Positions 1-8,911 of a stretch of 64,000 bases of DNA are shown in pieces. How positions within the stretch are numbered: the stretch's first letter is position 1; every line of letters starts with the position of its first letter. Source of the stretch: Spirosoma endophyticum (GTDB lineage: Bacteria; Bacteroidota; Bacteroidia; Cytophagales; Spirosomataceae). The position numbers and the translations under genes are program-made. Location of the stretch: positions 1 through 64,000 of the forward strand of contig NZ_FOLQ01000010.1 in the NCBI RefSeq assembly GCF_900112365.1, read 5' to 3'. The notes under the pieces are model-generated. The model made no database searches. It was not told where the DNA came from and saw nothing but the letters and a program-made list of their open reading frames with translations.

Positions 1-350
1 TAAACTTCTATTTCATTCAGATCGTGGTGTCCAGTATGCCTGCACTGAATTTCGGGATCAGTTGAGAGGCCTGCCTGTCGTGCAAAGTATGAGTCGTAAA
101 GGCAATTGCTGGGACAATGCAGTAGCTGAGAGCTTTTTCAAAACATTCAAAAGCGAATTAGTGAACCATACTGACTTTCCAACGCGGGCCGCTGCCCGGT
201 TAGCCACCTTCGAGTATATTGAGGGCTGGTATAATCGTCGGCGGAGACATTCAAGCTTGAATTACCAAACTCCCGCTCAACAGGAATCTTATTTTTACAC
301 CTCTCAGATGGCTGCCTGAAAAATATCTCCAGTATACTATTGCAAGTCCA
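1..350 (+). mobile_element. IS3-family insertion sequence, 3' part (cut by window edge)
   Basis: The window opens inside an IS3-family element. Its transposase runs off the left edge. The right end is placed at about 350 because the sequence after the transposase stop ends in TATTGCAAGTCCA, which resembles the terminal inverted repeat of many IS3 elements. The left terminal repeat lies outside the window, so the end and any target duplication are unproved. Confidence 0.75.
2..319 (+). CDS. IS3-family transposase OrfB, C-terminal part of the DDE integrase domain (partial)
   Basis: The frame is open from the window edge to the stop at 317-319, so only the C-terminal 105 residues are present. 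Two signature stretches of the IS3 OrfB catalytic domain are visible: HSDRGVQYAC, which holds the second catalytic Asp, and SMSRKGNCWDNAVAESFFKT, which holds the catalytic Glu. The ending with YNRRRRHSSLNYQTPAQ is also typical of IS3 transposases. The protein catalyses cut-and-paste or copy-out transposition through a dsDNA circle, as known for the family. Whether the copy is intact cannot be judged because OrfA and the N-terminal half of OrfB are missing. Confidence 0.93.
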   Translation, partial: KLLFHSDRGVQYACTEFRDQLRGLPVVQSMSRKGNCWDNAVAESFFKTFKSELVNHTDFPTRAAARLATFEYIEGWYNRRRRHSSLNYQTPAQQESYFYTSQMAA

Positions 351-873
351 CCGGATCAACTTGAATGGCCTCAATTTTCTGACTATTCTGTGTAGTCGGT
401 TGACTACAGAATGCCTCGCGCATCTGTTTCTCGTAAGCCTCCTGTCACGTAACGAGTAGGCAGTTAGTTCTCTATCAGGTTGCACGATTTCGCCCCTTAT
501 GCTTCTGCTTTTGTGAGAGTCATTGAATTTCGGGCTAGACTCACCTCGGTTAGTCTCCAGTTGGGTGGCAAACTGACAGTATTTGTAGTCTATGGCTAAC
601 CCCTTCACCGGCTAGACAACCCTTATTAAAACCTGATCCCCTTAAATCCCTTTTTCAATGGGAAGCACGTTTAAAAGCGATACCAGACCTTTGGAAATTG
701 GCGTTCAATTCGGCGTGGCTGTGCGTTTCTACCTTCTAGGTTTGGTTAAAATAGACAACCTAACAGCAGGCTACTGTTTATTTTCAAGATAAAAGATGAT
801 CGAGAGGTGTGCTTAAGACAATGAGGACTACGAAAGAGTATCCATAGCCTAATTAGTTTTCGTGTAAACGTAT
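351..873. other. Intergenic DNA, no convincing gene
   Basis: This 520-nt stretch lies between the IS end and the AraC-type gene. I found no reading frame that resembles a protein. The only structure noted is an imperfect inverted repeat at 385-412 (ATTCTGTGTAGTC against GACTACAGAAT). Confidence 0.5.
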
Positions 874-1686
874 TTATACCTCTTCGCTCAGCGAGGGTGA
901 GATTAGCTGTATGTCCGGTAAATTTTTCAGTAGAAAAGAAGCGTTACAGCCAAAAAGACGTCTGAAAATACGACCGAAATGGGACTGATCGGCAAAACCA
1001 AACCGAAGGGCGGCCTCCCCAAAATCCATTTTATCCCGCTTAACAGCGCAAACTACCGACTTGATACGCTTCCAAAGTACATACTCGCTAAAGGGGGCAC
1101 CGACTTGTTCAATAAACAAATGACGCGTTCGCTCGGGCGATAAATTGATCAAGTCCGCAATCTCTTTTAGCATTATGGTTCGGTGCAGGTTGGCTTCGAT
1201 ATAACTCAGCGCTAAGTTGACCCGTCGGTCTAGCACCGGCGTTGGCTGACTGCGCAGCTTAGGAAAAAGGGTTAAGATAACTTCGTCAGCAAAATCAGCT
1301 ATGGTTCCGGCCTGTAAAGCCGGGAAGCCGGTGGCCAGCAGGGGTTGAAACGGATCGGTAGCCAGCAAGGACGAAAGGTCGATGTATTTCGACTCGCCAA
1401 GCATGGATCGAATAGCCTGACCGATTCGGCCTTCCAGCTCAATAAAGTAGATGAGGACACTCGCTCCCCTGGCATCAGCGCTATGAGGAACATTACTCCC
1501 CAGCAAATAACCCGTCACATTGGACAATGCCTCCCCATTGACGACTGCGGAATAGCTTCCGTTAAAGCAGATGACTAGTTTATAACTGTGGAGAATTCGT
1601 TCCGGTATGACCGAATTATGATCGACGAAACAGATCGTTTCGGTTAAACTGATAAACCGTTCGGTCGTCGTGCTCATATAGTTCAA
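874..1686 (-). CDS. AraC-family transcriptional regulator
   Basis: This is a 270-residue protein. The C-terminal 100 residues are an AraC/XylS double helix-turn-helix: first helix pair around EIADLINLSPERTRHLFIEQ, then a second containing ALRFGFADQSHFGRIFRRLF, the usual family signature. The N-terminal 150 residues look like a beta-rich ligand or dimerisation domain but have no recognisable sensor motif, so the effector is unknown. It should act as a cytoplasmic DNA-binding regulator. It stands alone with over 400 nt of non-coding DNA on each side, so no target can be inferred from neighbours. Translation could also begin at the fourth codon, a second Met. Confidence 0.85.
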   Translation of the reverse strand: MNYMSTTTERFISLTETICFVDHNSVIPERILHSYKLVICFNGSYSAVVNGEALSNVTGYLLGSNVPHSADARGASVLIYFIELEGRIGQAIRSMLGESKYIDLSSLLATDPFQPLLATGFPALQAGTIADFADEVILTLFPKLRSQPTPVLDRRVNLALSYIEANLHRTIMLKEIADLINLSPERTRHLFIEQVGAPFSEYVLWKRIKSVVCAVKRDKMDFGEAALRFGFADQSHFGRIFRRLFGCNASFLLKNLPDIQLISPSLSEEV

Positions 1687-2129
1687 GTTGGTAAAGAGTT
1701 ATGCATGGCAGATAAAGAAGATATTCGATTCAATATATAACCCGTATTAAATGTAGAACCGATTACTTATTAATCGGCTACTTAGACAGGACCACCCGAA
1801 CTGCTTCGTTGAGATGAACACCTATATAGTCCACGCAACTTTACCAATGTTTTGGTTAGTCCATGCGCGTCTACAAAACAGATTGTTTATGGGTAACGTT
1901 AGAAAGTAGCCCACAGGGCTTAATGCCTCCCGCGCTTTGCTCGCCTTTTTAAACCACTTTTGGGCCTCTGTTCAGGGCTTGTATGAAGTGGTTGATCGTA
2001 GGATGTTCCCTTAACATATTACTCGTCAAACGTAGTCCCAATTTACTTCTTTATAATTTGACCCAAAGGAAAAGCAACCTGTGTTAGTCAGGCCGACGAT
2101 CCTTACGACAACCACACCGGCGGACGGGC
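1687..2129. other. Intergenic DNA, possible gene debris
   Basis: No intact gene is visible. On the minus strand around 1960-2020 there is a short protein-like reading, LREHPTINHFIQALNRG, followed soon by a stop. It may be debris of an older gene, but I cannot assign it to a family. Confidence 0.35.
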
Positions 2130-2597
2130 CTATGCTAAGTCGTTTTGAATCGATCGCTGAAACGGCCGCCCAGGTATTTTTGAACGTTGAAATACACGTA
2201 CTGAAGTATTCGATTGCATGATAGCGTAGCTAATCGACAGGAATGCCTGCTTGTTGTGAACGTACGGCGCTGGCAGCCCGCTTGTCGCTGGGCTATAATA
2301 ACACTGAACCCGTAGAACAAATTTAGTATACAAATCGGACAAATCCAGTGTGTCACAAAACTGTACCAGCTGGGTGGATTTAGGGAAATAGATTTCCTGT
2401 TGCAGATAGGTGCCATTGGTTTCGCTTTCAATCATCATGGTTGGGCAAACAGACAAGTAGTCGATATCTAGTGGGGCTACATGGGTGTACGATTCCCCGT
2501 GTTCGTCGCGTTGGTGTTTCAGAAATTCCGGCTGGCCAGGTAGGTCACGATGCAGGGTGTTGGGGTCATTCAGGGTAAGGCCCGAGTCGCTAATCAA
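2130..2597 (-). CDS. Hypothetical protein or gene remnant
   Basis: The open frame of 155 codons is not one I recognise. It reads like a soluble protein in its middle part (SDLYTKFVLRVQCYYSPA, then KQAFLSISYAIMQ), but it has no ATG near its start. The frame stays open about 14 codons further upstream to a stop without a clear start. A second open frame of 98 codons overlaps it on the same strand (2135-2431), so the true frame is not certain. The surroundings are gene-poor and IS-associated, which favours a decayed or transferred gene. Function unknown. Confidence 0.3.
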   Translation of the reverse strand: MISDSGLTLNDPNTLHRDLPGQPEFLKHQRDEHGESYTHVAPLDIDYLSVCPTMMIESETNGTYLQQEIYFPKSTQLVQFCDTLDLSDLYTKFVLRVQCYYSPATSGLPAPYVHNKQAFLSISYAIMQSNTSVRVFQRSKIPGRPFQRSIQNDLA

Positions 2598-3131
2598 AAT
2601 CAGCCGCTGTGATGGGCTTACTACTTTGGCCAGTTAGTCTGGCCAGTAGAGCCACCACGTGGGTTGAATCGTTGGCCTACCGCCGATTTGTGGTGATAAT
2701 CAGCAAAAAAAATTGTTCAGGTAAACCTCCGAATAAAAACAGGACAAGACAGTAAAATTTTAATTGGGGGCACACCCTTCAGTGTTGATAATCACGCCTA
2801 AATAGTGACTTGGTAGCCAAGCTCGGTTGGGCTGTTTTTATGTCGTTGTCACTTTTGGTCAAGTTTCGATTTAGTGAACTACCTAATCAGTTTGAGCACA
2901 AACGGTACAAACAGCTGTTTTTCAGGAAGAGAAATCATTTCGGGATAAAGAATTAGTGTTCTGGGTATGTTTGCCGATTCGGTGCGACTCGTTCAGTTGA
3001 TCGTCCATTTCGATTGTGCCACCTGTCAATACCGTTTCGCTCTCTCAAGGGTCTACACTGACAACCGCTCTGATCGTTCAATAACATCACTCGCTAGTCC
3101 CTACACAGGTACCCGGCCGATTCGGATCAAC
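2598..3131. other. Intergenic DNA, nothing recognised
   Basis: About 530 nt with no supported gene, RNA or clear repeat. A short open frame at 2967-3197 on the plus strand has no recognisable features and runs into the next gene on the opposite strand, so I do not call it. Confidence 0.5.
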
Positions 3132-3950
3132 TTAGGGGCAGTGATTCTCCAACGAACTGGTGATGGAATAGACGCCGGTACGGTTGACGCCGACTAGGTT
3201 CCCACTCGGGTCAACTTGGTAGGTGTAGGCCGTACTGTTCGTCGGCCGACCCGCTTGCTGGTTGTCCGAGGCCGTGAGCAGGCGCTGGGCAGGCTTGCCC
3301 AAAAAGGGTTGTAGATAGCGGGAGATGTTAAACCCAAACGGATTGAATTCCAGTAGAAAAGGAATTTTCAACGGATTGGCCTGTTGACCATACCGATTAC
3401 TGATGGTGCTCACTGACGGAGCCGTTCCCGCTGTTGAAAGCGCGACCTCAATGGTAACTGGGTTGCCATCCTGATAGGTTAGATGCGCTGCTGAATGTTT
3501 GATAATTTTAACTCCTCCGGGCGGATAGGAAAATTCATCGGCCTGGTGATTAACCAGGTAGCCCTGGGCGTCGTAAGCAAAGGTGTGGGTGGCCGTCACG
3601 GATTCCTGGGTAGTGCCGTTGGCCAACTGGTTATACATCGTCTGCTGAGCCGTTACGGCGTATCCGTCCAGGTTCAGCGTTAAATCATACTGAATCCGAA
3701 GCCAGCTTGAGGATGGGTATGTCACATCGATCGTCGCTTTATTACCCTGATAGGTATAGCGGAAATCAGCAGAACCACCAGCCGTGATCGTTTGACTAGC
3801 GATCAATTTTCCCGCTTCATCGAACTGATACGTGTACGTGTCGGTATTCTCCCGGATGGTCAGCCGACAATCCGACGCCGGTTCCACGCGCGGTTGGCAG
3901 GTTATAAACAGGAGCGTGATCGCTACCCAAAGCTTGGCTAGGTTGGTCAT
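3132..3950 (-). CDS. Putative lipoprotein with YD/RHS-like strand repeats
   Basis: The 272-residue product starts with a hydrophobic signal segment ending LLFITCQPR, a lipobox-like Cys at about residue 19, so it is probably an outer-membrane lipoprotein. The body contains short beta repeats of the type YTYQFDEAGKLIASQTI, HTFAYDAQGYLVNHQADEF and YTYQVDPSGNLVGVNRT. These resemble the DUF4595 and YD-repeat-like lipoproteins common in Bacteroidota. No catalytic motif is visible and the function is unknown. It is followed on the same strand by other small exported proteins, with gaps large enough that co-transcription is not certain. Confidence 0.7.
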   Translation of the reverse strand: MTNLAKLWVAITLLFITCQPRVEPASDCRLTIRENTDTYTYQFDEAGKLIASQTITAGGSADFRYTYQGNKATIDVTYPSSSWLRIQYDLTLNLDGYAVTAQQTMYNQLANGTTQESVTATHTFAYDAQGYLVNHQADEFSYPPGGVKIIKHSAAHLTYQDGNPVTIEVALSTAGTAPSVSTISNRYGQQANPLKIPFLLEFNPFGFNISRYLQPFLGKPAQRLLTASDNQQAGRPTNSTAYTYQVDPSGNLVGVNRTGVYSITSSLENHCP

Positions 3951-4047
3951 GATGTTATGCGTTTATTACTTTGATCGTCTCCCAATCGGCTGACATCCCA
4001 ACGGTAACGGGTACAAACAGCCGGTTAACCCGCTCACTAGTTTCCCG

Positions 4048-4458
4048 TTACTTCACCCGGAACGCTACTTTTTTGAACGTTACGCGCGCATGAGCACCCG
4101 CACGGGCTTCGCAGGCATCGTCAACCACATTGAGTGTCATTTCGTTACGGCTAATGGTGTATCGCCAGGTTCCGGGCGTCTCCGTATCACAGGGGCTACC
4201 GCCACTCACTTTCTTCCAGGTGAACGTATCACCCTTCGTGGTGTAGGTCATGGTTTCCAGCAATTTCGTCTCAGCCAGGACATTATCCGGAACCGAATAC
4301 ATCCGAATGGTGTCCTTGTCGAACTGCAAAACGATATCCATAACCCGATATAATTGAACCGTGCCTTGCCAGGCCGTACTGGCCAACGTATACTGCGCCT
4401 GCGCACCGACTATTACGCCTACACAGGTTAGGCAAGTCAGGATGATTTGTTTTTTCAT
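4048..4458 (-). CDS. Small exported protein of unknown function (lipocalin-like size)
   Basis: A 136-residue protein with a clear signal peptide (MKKQIILTCLTCVGVIVGAQAQ, probable cleavage after AQA). The mature part is beta-rich, begins with a Trp (STAWQGTVQLY) and contains two Cys (SPCDTE and DDACEARAG) that could form a disulfide in the periplasm. The layout of Trp near the start, DKDTIRMYS and a late Cys pair resembles the four-member family at 4622, 8046, 8471 and 8912, but similarity is too weak for me to call it a fifth member. Function unknown. Confidence 0.65.
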   Translation of the reverse strand: MKKQIILTCLTCVGVIVGAQAQYTLASTAWQGTVQLYRVMDIVLQFDKDTIRMYSVPDNVLAETKLLETMTYTTKGDTFTWKKVSGGSPCDTETPGTWRYTISRNEMTLNVVDDACEARAGAHARVTFKKVAFRVK

Positions 4459-4621
4459 CTGATATACTAGTACGAGTTTCCTGATCAGGTCAAATCTATT
4501 GCGTTAAAACGACTAAATTTGGTAAATAAATAGCTGAATAATAAATATTAAGAGTAATTAGTTGCGTGTTTACAAACTGACATTACCCGTACTATCTCGT
4601 TACCTTTAACGGGGACGTATG

Positions 4622-4987
4622 TTAGTCAACCCGACCCATCGTCACGCCGTCCATGCCCAGGCGTCGCTCGCGGCAAGTGTCCTCCAGAACGCTAAACTGA
4701 ACCGAGTCATGGGCAAAAAAACTGAGCCGGTAGGTGCCGGTATAGGCCCCGTTGCACGAGGCATATGACAGGCCAAGCGTATCCTGTTGGACGTAATAGC
4801 GGCCACGGCCAGAGGCCTTCCAGTTGACAAAAAAGTCCAGCGTACTATCGGCCCGAAAGACGGCTAGTGCCCTTCGGCCATCAGAAAATTCCTGCTGCCA
4901 GCGGCCGATCATCGGGTTGGGCAGCAGACTGAACCCTACACGAAGGATCGCTACGCACAGGAGGGTTAGGATGGATGCGTTTGTCAT
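4622..4987 (-). CDS. Small exported protein, member 1 of a four-copy local family
   Basis: A 121-residue protein with an N-terminal hydrophobic segment and the family pattern NPMIGRWQQ, then FRADSTLDFFVN, GRYYVQQDTLG, a Cys, YTGTYRLSFFAHDSVQFS and DTCRERR. The two conserved Cys probably form a disulfide in the periplasm. The beta-strand pattern and the GRW start resemble lipocalin-like small proteins of Bacteroidota, but no ligand is known. It is the outlying, more divergent copy: the other three lie in tandem 3-4 kb away (8046-9301), separated by unrelated genes. Confidence 0.7.
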   Translation of the reverse strand: MTNASILTLLCVAILRVGFSLLPNPMIGRWQQEFSDGRRALAVFRADSTLDFFVNWKASGRGRYYVQQDTLGLSYASCNGAYTGTYRLSFFAHDSVQFSVLEDTCRERRLGMDGVTMGRVD

Positions 4988-5125
4988 CGATTTGTTAGGT
5001 CATGGACGGGTTCCTCCGCCCGCTCTTGGAGTTAGGTGGCTACCTGATTCATGGTTTTATGTTGCTAGTTGACTGGCTGTTGATTGACTAGCGTTGGCCT
5101 ACGAAGCGGGACTGGTTCTCATTAG

Positions 5126-5662
5126 CTACAAGTCATTGGTGAAAAGCGCACCAATCTGCCGTCGGTGCCTGTCGATGTGAAAGCGCAGAAACGCAAACCG
5201 CTGCCCGATGTCCAGCGGGCCGGAAATGGGGTGGGGATGAATAATGGCGTCCAGATCTTCTCCGTCCACGGCGTAGCTGAACGCTTTCAACAGGGATTGT
5301 AAACTCGCCAGCGAAGCACACCAGAACGCCAGTGTCCCGCCCAGGCGCGGGGCGGCATTGGCCGGAACGGTTTCTTTGGGTTGCCAGGTCTGCTCAATCA
5401 CGTCCTCAATAGAGCGTCCCCGGTTCGTGAGTTCCCCGGACCAGATGGGTGTGCCCTGGCGGTAAGCCTCCAGGGCCCGCCACATGCCCCAGATACCGCC
5501 CTGTTCGGCCCAGAACAGGTGTTCGGTGTTCTCCAGGGCGCTCCATACCTCAGGCGTGGGTTTATACTGCGCCTGCTGCTCGGTCAATTGTGTCACCGTG
5601 CTGATGTAGCGGGTGCGGGCCGTGGCGATCTCAGACAGAAGGGGTTTCAACTGGGGATGCAT
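5126..5662 (-). CDS. DinB-family (DinB_2) four-helix protein
   Basis: A 178-residue all-helical protein of DinB/YfiT type. The visible family features are an early helix with YKPTPEVWSALENTEHLF, giving the first conserved His, and the C-terminal RFHIDRHRRQIGAL with the paired His residues of the metal site. Family members are metal-binding cytoplasmic proteins, some acting as thiol-dependent transferases (for example bacillithiol transferases), but many have no known reaction. The substrate cannot be named here. It has no close partner: gaps of about 140-150 nt flank it. Confidence 0.85.
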   Translation of the reverse strand: MHPQLKPLLSEIATARTRYISTVTQLTEQQAQYKPTPEVWSALENTEHLFWAEQGGIWGMWRALEAYRQGTPIWSGELTNRGRSIEDVIEQTWQPKETVPANAAPRLGGTLAFWCASLASLQSLLKAFSYAVDGEDLDAIIHPHPISGPLDIGQRFAFLRFHIDRHRRQIGALFTNDL

Positions 5663-5812
5663 CGAAATGGGTTTATTGGCTGGGTTTAGCAGGATTGTTT
5701 GTGTTCAGCCGAAAGCGCCCCAACTTCTGCCATGTGTAGTTGGGAATCGGGTGAGAATAGTCATTGATAACGAGCCTTCATGAGTCGTTTGGCGTGTTTA
5801 AGCTAATCCTGT

Positions 5813-6559
5813 TCAAAATATAGACCCAATCAGCGTTAACAGCAGGACGATACCGATGAGCAGTCCCCATGCCCGCCAGAAACGTCGGCTTGTTCGTCGG
5901 CGTTGGTCGGGCGTCATCTGCCGAAGTTTCCGGATTGGTTTTTCCCGAAGGCGACCCAGGAAAAAGAGGCCGCCCGCCAGAAAACCTAAGCCCAGCAGGT
6001 AAACCACGGCTGCCAGAAATCCGTAACCCGAGCAGGCGATGCTACAGGCCAGGGCCATCGATCCGTACAACAGAACTAAGCTCAGTACAAACAACAGCAC
6101 AAACCCGACCCGCTTGCCGGTCTGTCGCTCGGTCTGGCCCGTGTTCGCTGCAATTATCAACTGCCTGACTGGCCGCAGGGTGTCGGGCCGGATGAGCGTA
6201 TCGGCCCGGCTCTCAATGATCCGACTCCCCCACGCGCTGGCCAGTACGTCGTGCGGCTGGGGGCGGGGGGTCATCAGTCCTGCTACTAGCCCGAATAAGA
6301 GAAAATTGCCCAGAAATGCCCCGAACAGGCAGCGTCGCCGAAACCAATAACCGCCCGCGCTGGTGTAATACAGCCACCGAACGGCCACGGCCCAACCAAC
6401 CAGCACCGTAACACCAGCGAGCAGCCCGGCCGTTGGTACGTTGTCCAGCAGGGTAGCCCCCAGCACGAAGCCGTTGAGGGCGTTAGCTACGTCAAACAGG
6501 ATGATTAGGGCAATGGCAAGCGGGGCGTGTCGGCTGGCCCATTGGGAGAGGTTCTTCAT
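5813..6559 (-). CDS. Multi-pass membrane protein of unknown function
   Basis: A 248-residue protein with about six hydrophobic segments: three in the first 100 residues, then a polar loop of about 50 residues with TERQTGKR, then two more, a basic stretch (KPIRKLRQMTPDQRRRTSRRF) and a final segment. I do not recognise the family. The start codon overlaps the stop of the upstream acetyltransferase gene by one base (TGATG), so the two are almost certainly translated from one transcript and translationally coupled. No catalytic motif is seen. Confidence 0.75.
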   Translation of the reverse strand: MKNLSQWASRHAPLAIALIILFDVANALNGFVLGATLLDNVPTAGLLAGVTVLVGWAVAVRWLYYTSAGGYWFRRRCLFGAFLGNFLLFGLVAGLMTPRPQPHDVLASAWGSRIIESRADTLIRPDTLRPVRQLIIAANTGQTERQTGKRVGFVLLFVLSLVLLYGSMALACSIACSGYGFLAAVVYLLGLGFLAGGLFFLGRLREKPIRKLRQMTPDQRRRTSRRFWRAWGLLIGIVLLLTLIGSIF

Positions 6560-7074
6560 CAGATTAGTGGCTCAAACGGTGGTATCAATCGGTAATACAC
6601 CGTGGTCTCGTCGGTTTCTAAGTGGCTCATGCCCAATCGATTCATTACCCGTACCGACGCCTGGTTTGGCAGGTCCGTTGCTGCGATAATCCCGGTAAAC
6701 CCTACGGTTTCAAATCCGTAACTGAGCATAGCGCGGGCAGCTTCGGTGGCTAAACCCTGACCCCACCAGGCGGGCAGCAACCCATAGATAAGTTGCAGCG
6801 GGTATTTCAAGTGCTCGAATCGCCAGTAGCCACAAAAGCCGATAATGGGTCGTTGATCAGTTTGTCGAATGGCCCACAAGCCGTAACCTTGGTTCTGGAA
6901 CATGCCCAGGCTTCCCTCGATCACAGACGCCGTCCAGGTCTCCTCCACGATCCGTTTATCCAGCAGGTAACGCCGGATGTCCGAATCGGTAAACAGGGCG
7001 TGCAGTTCAGCCAGATCGGTTTTGGCAAAAGGTGTCAGCGTCAGCCGGTTAGTTTGAAGAGTCAGTAAGGCCAT
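6559..7074 (-). CDS. GNAT-family N-acetyltransferase (RimJ/RimL-like)
   Basis: A 171-residue protein of the acetyltransferase_3 group. It begins TNRLTLTPFAKTDLAEL, as is typical of RimJ/RimL-like enzymes, and has IGFCGYWRFE followed by LLPAWWGQGLATEAARAM, where the G-Q-G-x-A segment binds the pyrophosphate of acetyl-CoA. Then come TDLPNQASVRVMNRLGM and the C-terminal strand. It transfers acetyl from acetyl-CoA to an amine, possibly a protein N-terminus, but the substrate is unknown. It sits 9 nt after the peroxidase gene and overlaps the next membrane-protein gene by one base, so it is the middle gene of an apparent operon. Confidence 0.9.
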   Translation of the reverse strand: MALLTLQTNRLTLTPFAKTDLAELHALFTDSDIRRYLLDKRIVEETWTASVIEGSLGMFQNQGYGLWAIRQTDQRPIIGFCGYWRFEHLKYPLQLIYGLLPAWWGQGLATEAARAMLSYGFETVGFTGIIAATDLPNQASVRVMNRLGMSHLETDETTVYYRLIPPFEPLI

Positions 7075-7083
7075 GGTTATTGA

Positions 7084-8049
7084 CTATGTTTTCTTCGTCG
7101 ATGTAGCCTTCACCAGGAAGCGCTTGTCGGTCAGCGACCGCAAGAATTCTTTCAGATCCCCTTTCTCCTGTGGGGTGAGTCCTAACGGTTTGGCTAGCAG
7201 CGGGTCGCGGTTGATGGCGCCCGGCACCCGCTGGTCGGGGGCATTGTAATGATTGATGACCTCGGCCAGCGTTTTGAACATCCCGTTGTGCATATAAGGT
7301 GCCGTCAGGGCCACATTGCGTAAGGGGCCGATCTTGAACTTGCCCAAATCAGCCGTCCGCTTGGTGATTGCGGCCCGGCCACTGTCGGCCAGGGTTTTGC
7401 CATCGAAGAGGCCAATGTTGCGAAATTCCGAACTATTAAAGTCGGCCCCGAAATGACACTGCACGCAGTTGGCTTTGCCATTGAAGAGGGCAAAGCCCCG
7501 CTTGGCCGATTCACTCACGGCCGCTTCGTTATCGTTCATTCGCCAATCATCCAGGGGTGATTCGGCCGTTTCCAGGGTTTGCTCAAACTCGGACAGCGCT
7601 TTGGCCAGATTGGTTTTGGTGGGCAGCTCCCCAAATACCTGCTTAAAATAAGCCCGGTATTTTCGGTTAGCATTCAGGCGTTTGATGGCCAGATCAACGG
7701 GCAAATCCATTTCATCGGGATTAGCGATGGGGATCAGCGCCTGCTCTTCCAGGGTAGCGGCCCGCCCGTCCCAGAAGAAGTTCGCCTGCAAGCGCATATT
7801 CATGGCCGAAGGGGTATTGCGTTTACCTTGGCGGCCAAACACGCCCAGACTCAGCGCTGCCGTATCGGCAAAGGCGAATTCTTCCCGGTGGCAGCTCGCG
7901 CAACTGATGGTGCGGTTGCGCGAGAGAATGGGATCAAAAAACAAGCGCTTGCCCAAACTCATTTTGTCCATGGGCGGCTCGGTCACCAGCGTAGCGCCCA
8001 CCAAAACGAAGGCGATAAGAGCGATTAGGAGATAGGGGTAGGTTTTCAT
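7084..8049 (-). CDS. Dihaem cytochrome c peroxidase (MauG/CcpA family)
   Basis: A 321-residue exported protein with an N-terminal hydrophobic segment and two haem c binding motifs: CASCH (in RTISCASCHREEFAFAD, about residue 50) and CVQCH (about residue 195). Other family marks are RNTPSAMN, FFWDGRAATLEEQA and APYMHNGMFKTLAEVINHYN. Such enzymes reduce hydrogen peroxide with electrons from cytochromes, or act as MauG-like oxidants, in the periplasm. Its ATG overlaps the stop of the upstream small exported protein by three bases (ATGA arrangement), and the acetyltransferase follows 9 nt after its stop. Length agrees with short bacterial family members. Confidence 0.93.
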   Translation of the reverse strand: MKTYPYLLIALIAFVLVGATLVTEPPMDKMSLGKRLFFDPILSRNRTISCASCHREEFAFADTAALSLGVFGRQGKRNTPSAMNMRLQANFFWDGRAATLEEQALIPIANPDEMDLPVDLAIKRLNANRKYRAYFKQVFGELPTKTNLAKALSEFEQTLETAESPLDDWRMNDNEAAVSESAKRGFALFNGKANCVQCHFGADFNSSEFRNIGLFDGKTLADSGRAAITKRTADLGKFKIGPLRNVALTAPYMHNGMFKTLAEVINHYNAPDQRVPGAINRDPLLAKPLGLTPQEKGDLKEFLRSLTDKRFLVKATSTKKT

Positions 8050-8426
8050 GGCTTACCGGTAGTAACCCGACCAAGCGCCAGGGTGGGTACCGTCTCCCGG
8101 CGGTCCCGACAGGTATCCAGAATCGCGGTGAATCGAACCGAATCAGAGTTTAAAAACTGCAATCTATAGCTACCGAAGTAAGTCGGGTTACACTTACCGT
8201 CGGTGACCCCAATCGTATCCTGCCGGACGTAATAGCGACCCGTTAAATACGACTTCCCATTGACGAACCCGTCGTAGGTACCGTCAGGCCGGAAATTGAA
8301 TCGTAGCGTTGCTCCGTCTATTTGCTGCCGCCAGCGCCCGACCACTGGGTTTGGAGGATCAATGACAAAAGACGACAGGACTACTAGCCCAATGAAGCCT
8401 ACGGTGAGGGTTAATCTTTTTTTCAT
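8046..8426 (-). CDS. Small exported protein, member 2 of the local family
   Basis: A 126-residue protein with a signal segment (MKKRLTLTVGFIGLVVLSS) and the family pattern NPVVGRWRQQ, FRPDGTYDGFVNGKS, TGRYYVRQDTIG, Cys, YFGSYRLQFLNSDSVRFT and DTCRDRRE. The conserved Cys pair suggests a periplasmic disulfide. Function is unknown. Its 3' end overlaps the start of the peroxidase gene (ATGA), so it belongs to the same transcript and is the only family member coupled to that gene. It lies 44 nt after member 3. Confidence 0.75.
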   Translation of the reverse strand: MKKRLTLTVGFIGLVVLSSFVIDPPNPVVGRWRQQIDGATLRFNFRPDGTYDGFVNGKSYLTGRYYVRQDTIGVTDGKCNPTYFGSYRLQFLNSDSVRFTAILDTCRDRRETVPTLALGRVTTGKP

Positions 8427-8470
8427 GATCGATGTGACTGTTTATCTCATTCATTTCCATACTGTTTCCG

Positions 8471-8860
8471 TCAGGGCTTGGCTGCTTTAACCGCATCGGC
8501 GGACCGCCTACCCACGGTAAAGTTGTGCAGATCACCGTTACGCCCCTTACAGGTATCCCGAATGGTAACGAACCGAACAGAATCAGGGGCATAAAAGCTA
8601 AGTTTGTAGGTACCATAGTAAGTCAGATTGCAACTGACGTCGGCCATCCCCAGGGTGTCCTTTCGGACGAAATAGTTTCCGTGTGTAAAGGCTTTGCCGT
8701 TAATGAACACATCAAACGTACTGTCGGCCCGAAAAACGAACAGCGCGGTTGCTCCTTTATAGAGCTGTTGCCAACGGCCTACCAGCGGGTTAGGCGGGCT
8801 GATCAACGATAGGGCGGTCAGGGCGATGCCCACCAGGGGTATGATGAATGCTTTTTTCAT
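8471..8860 (-). CDS. Small exported protein, member 3 of the local family
   Basis: A 129-residue protein with a signal segment (MKKAFIIPLVGIALTALSL) and the full family pattern: NPLVGRWQQLYKGATALF, FRADSTFDVFINGKAFT, GNYFVRKDTLG, Cys, YYGTYKLSFYAPDSVRF and DTCKGRNGDL. It is clearly closest to member 4 (8912-9301), including the shared ending with SADAVK/STDAVP and a final KP, so the two come from a recent duplication. There is no known function. It lies 51 nt after member 4 and 44 nt before member 2. Confidence 0.75.
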   Translation of the reverse strand: MKKAFIIPLVGIALTALSLISPPNPLVGRWQQLYKGATALFVFRADSTFDVFINGKAFTHGNYFVRKDTLGMADVSCNLTYYGTYKLSFYAPDSVRFVTIRDTCKGRNGDLHNFTVGRRSADAVKAAKP

Positions 8861-8911
8861 GGACCACTCGGGGAAAAACTGTATTGACAGGTTATGGATA
8901 GAGGTAGCTCG

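Noticed and set aside
147..608. 153-codon open frame on the minus strand over the transposase end
   Set aside because: It is antisense to a clearly coding IS3 transposase and extends into non-coding DNA, with no protein-like motif.
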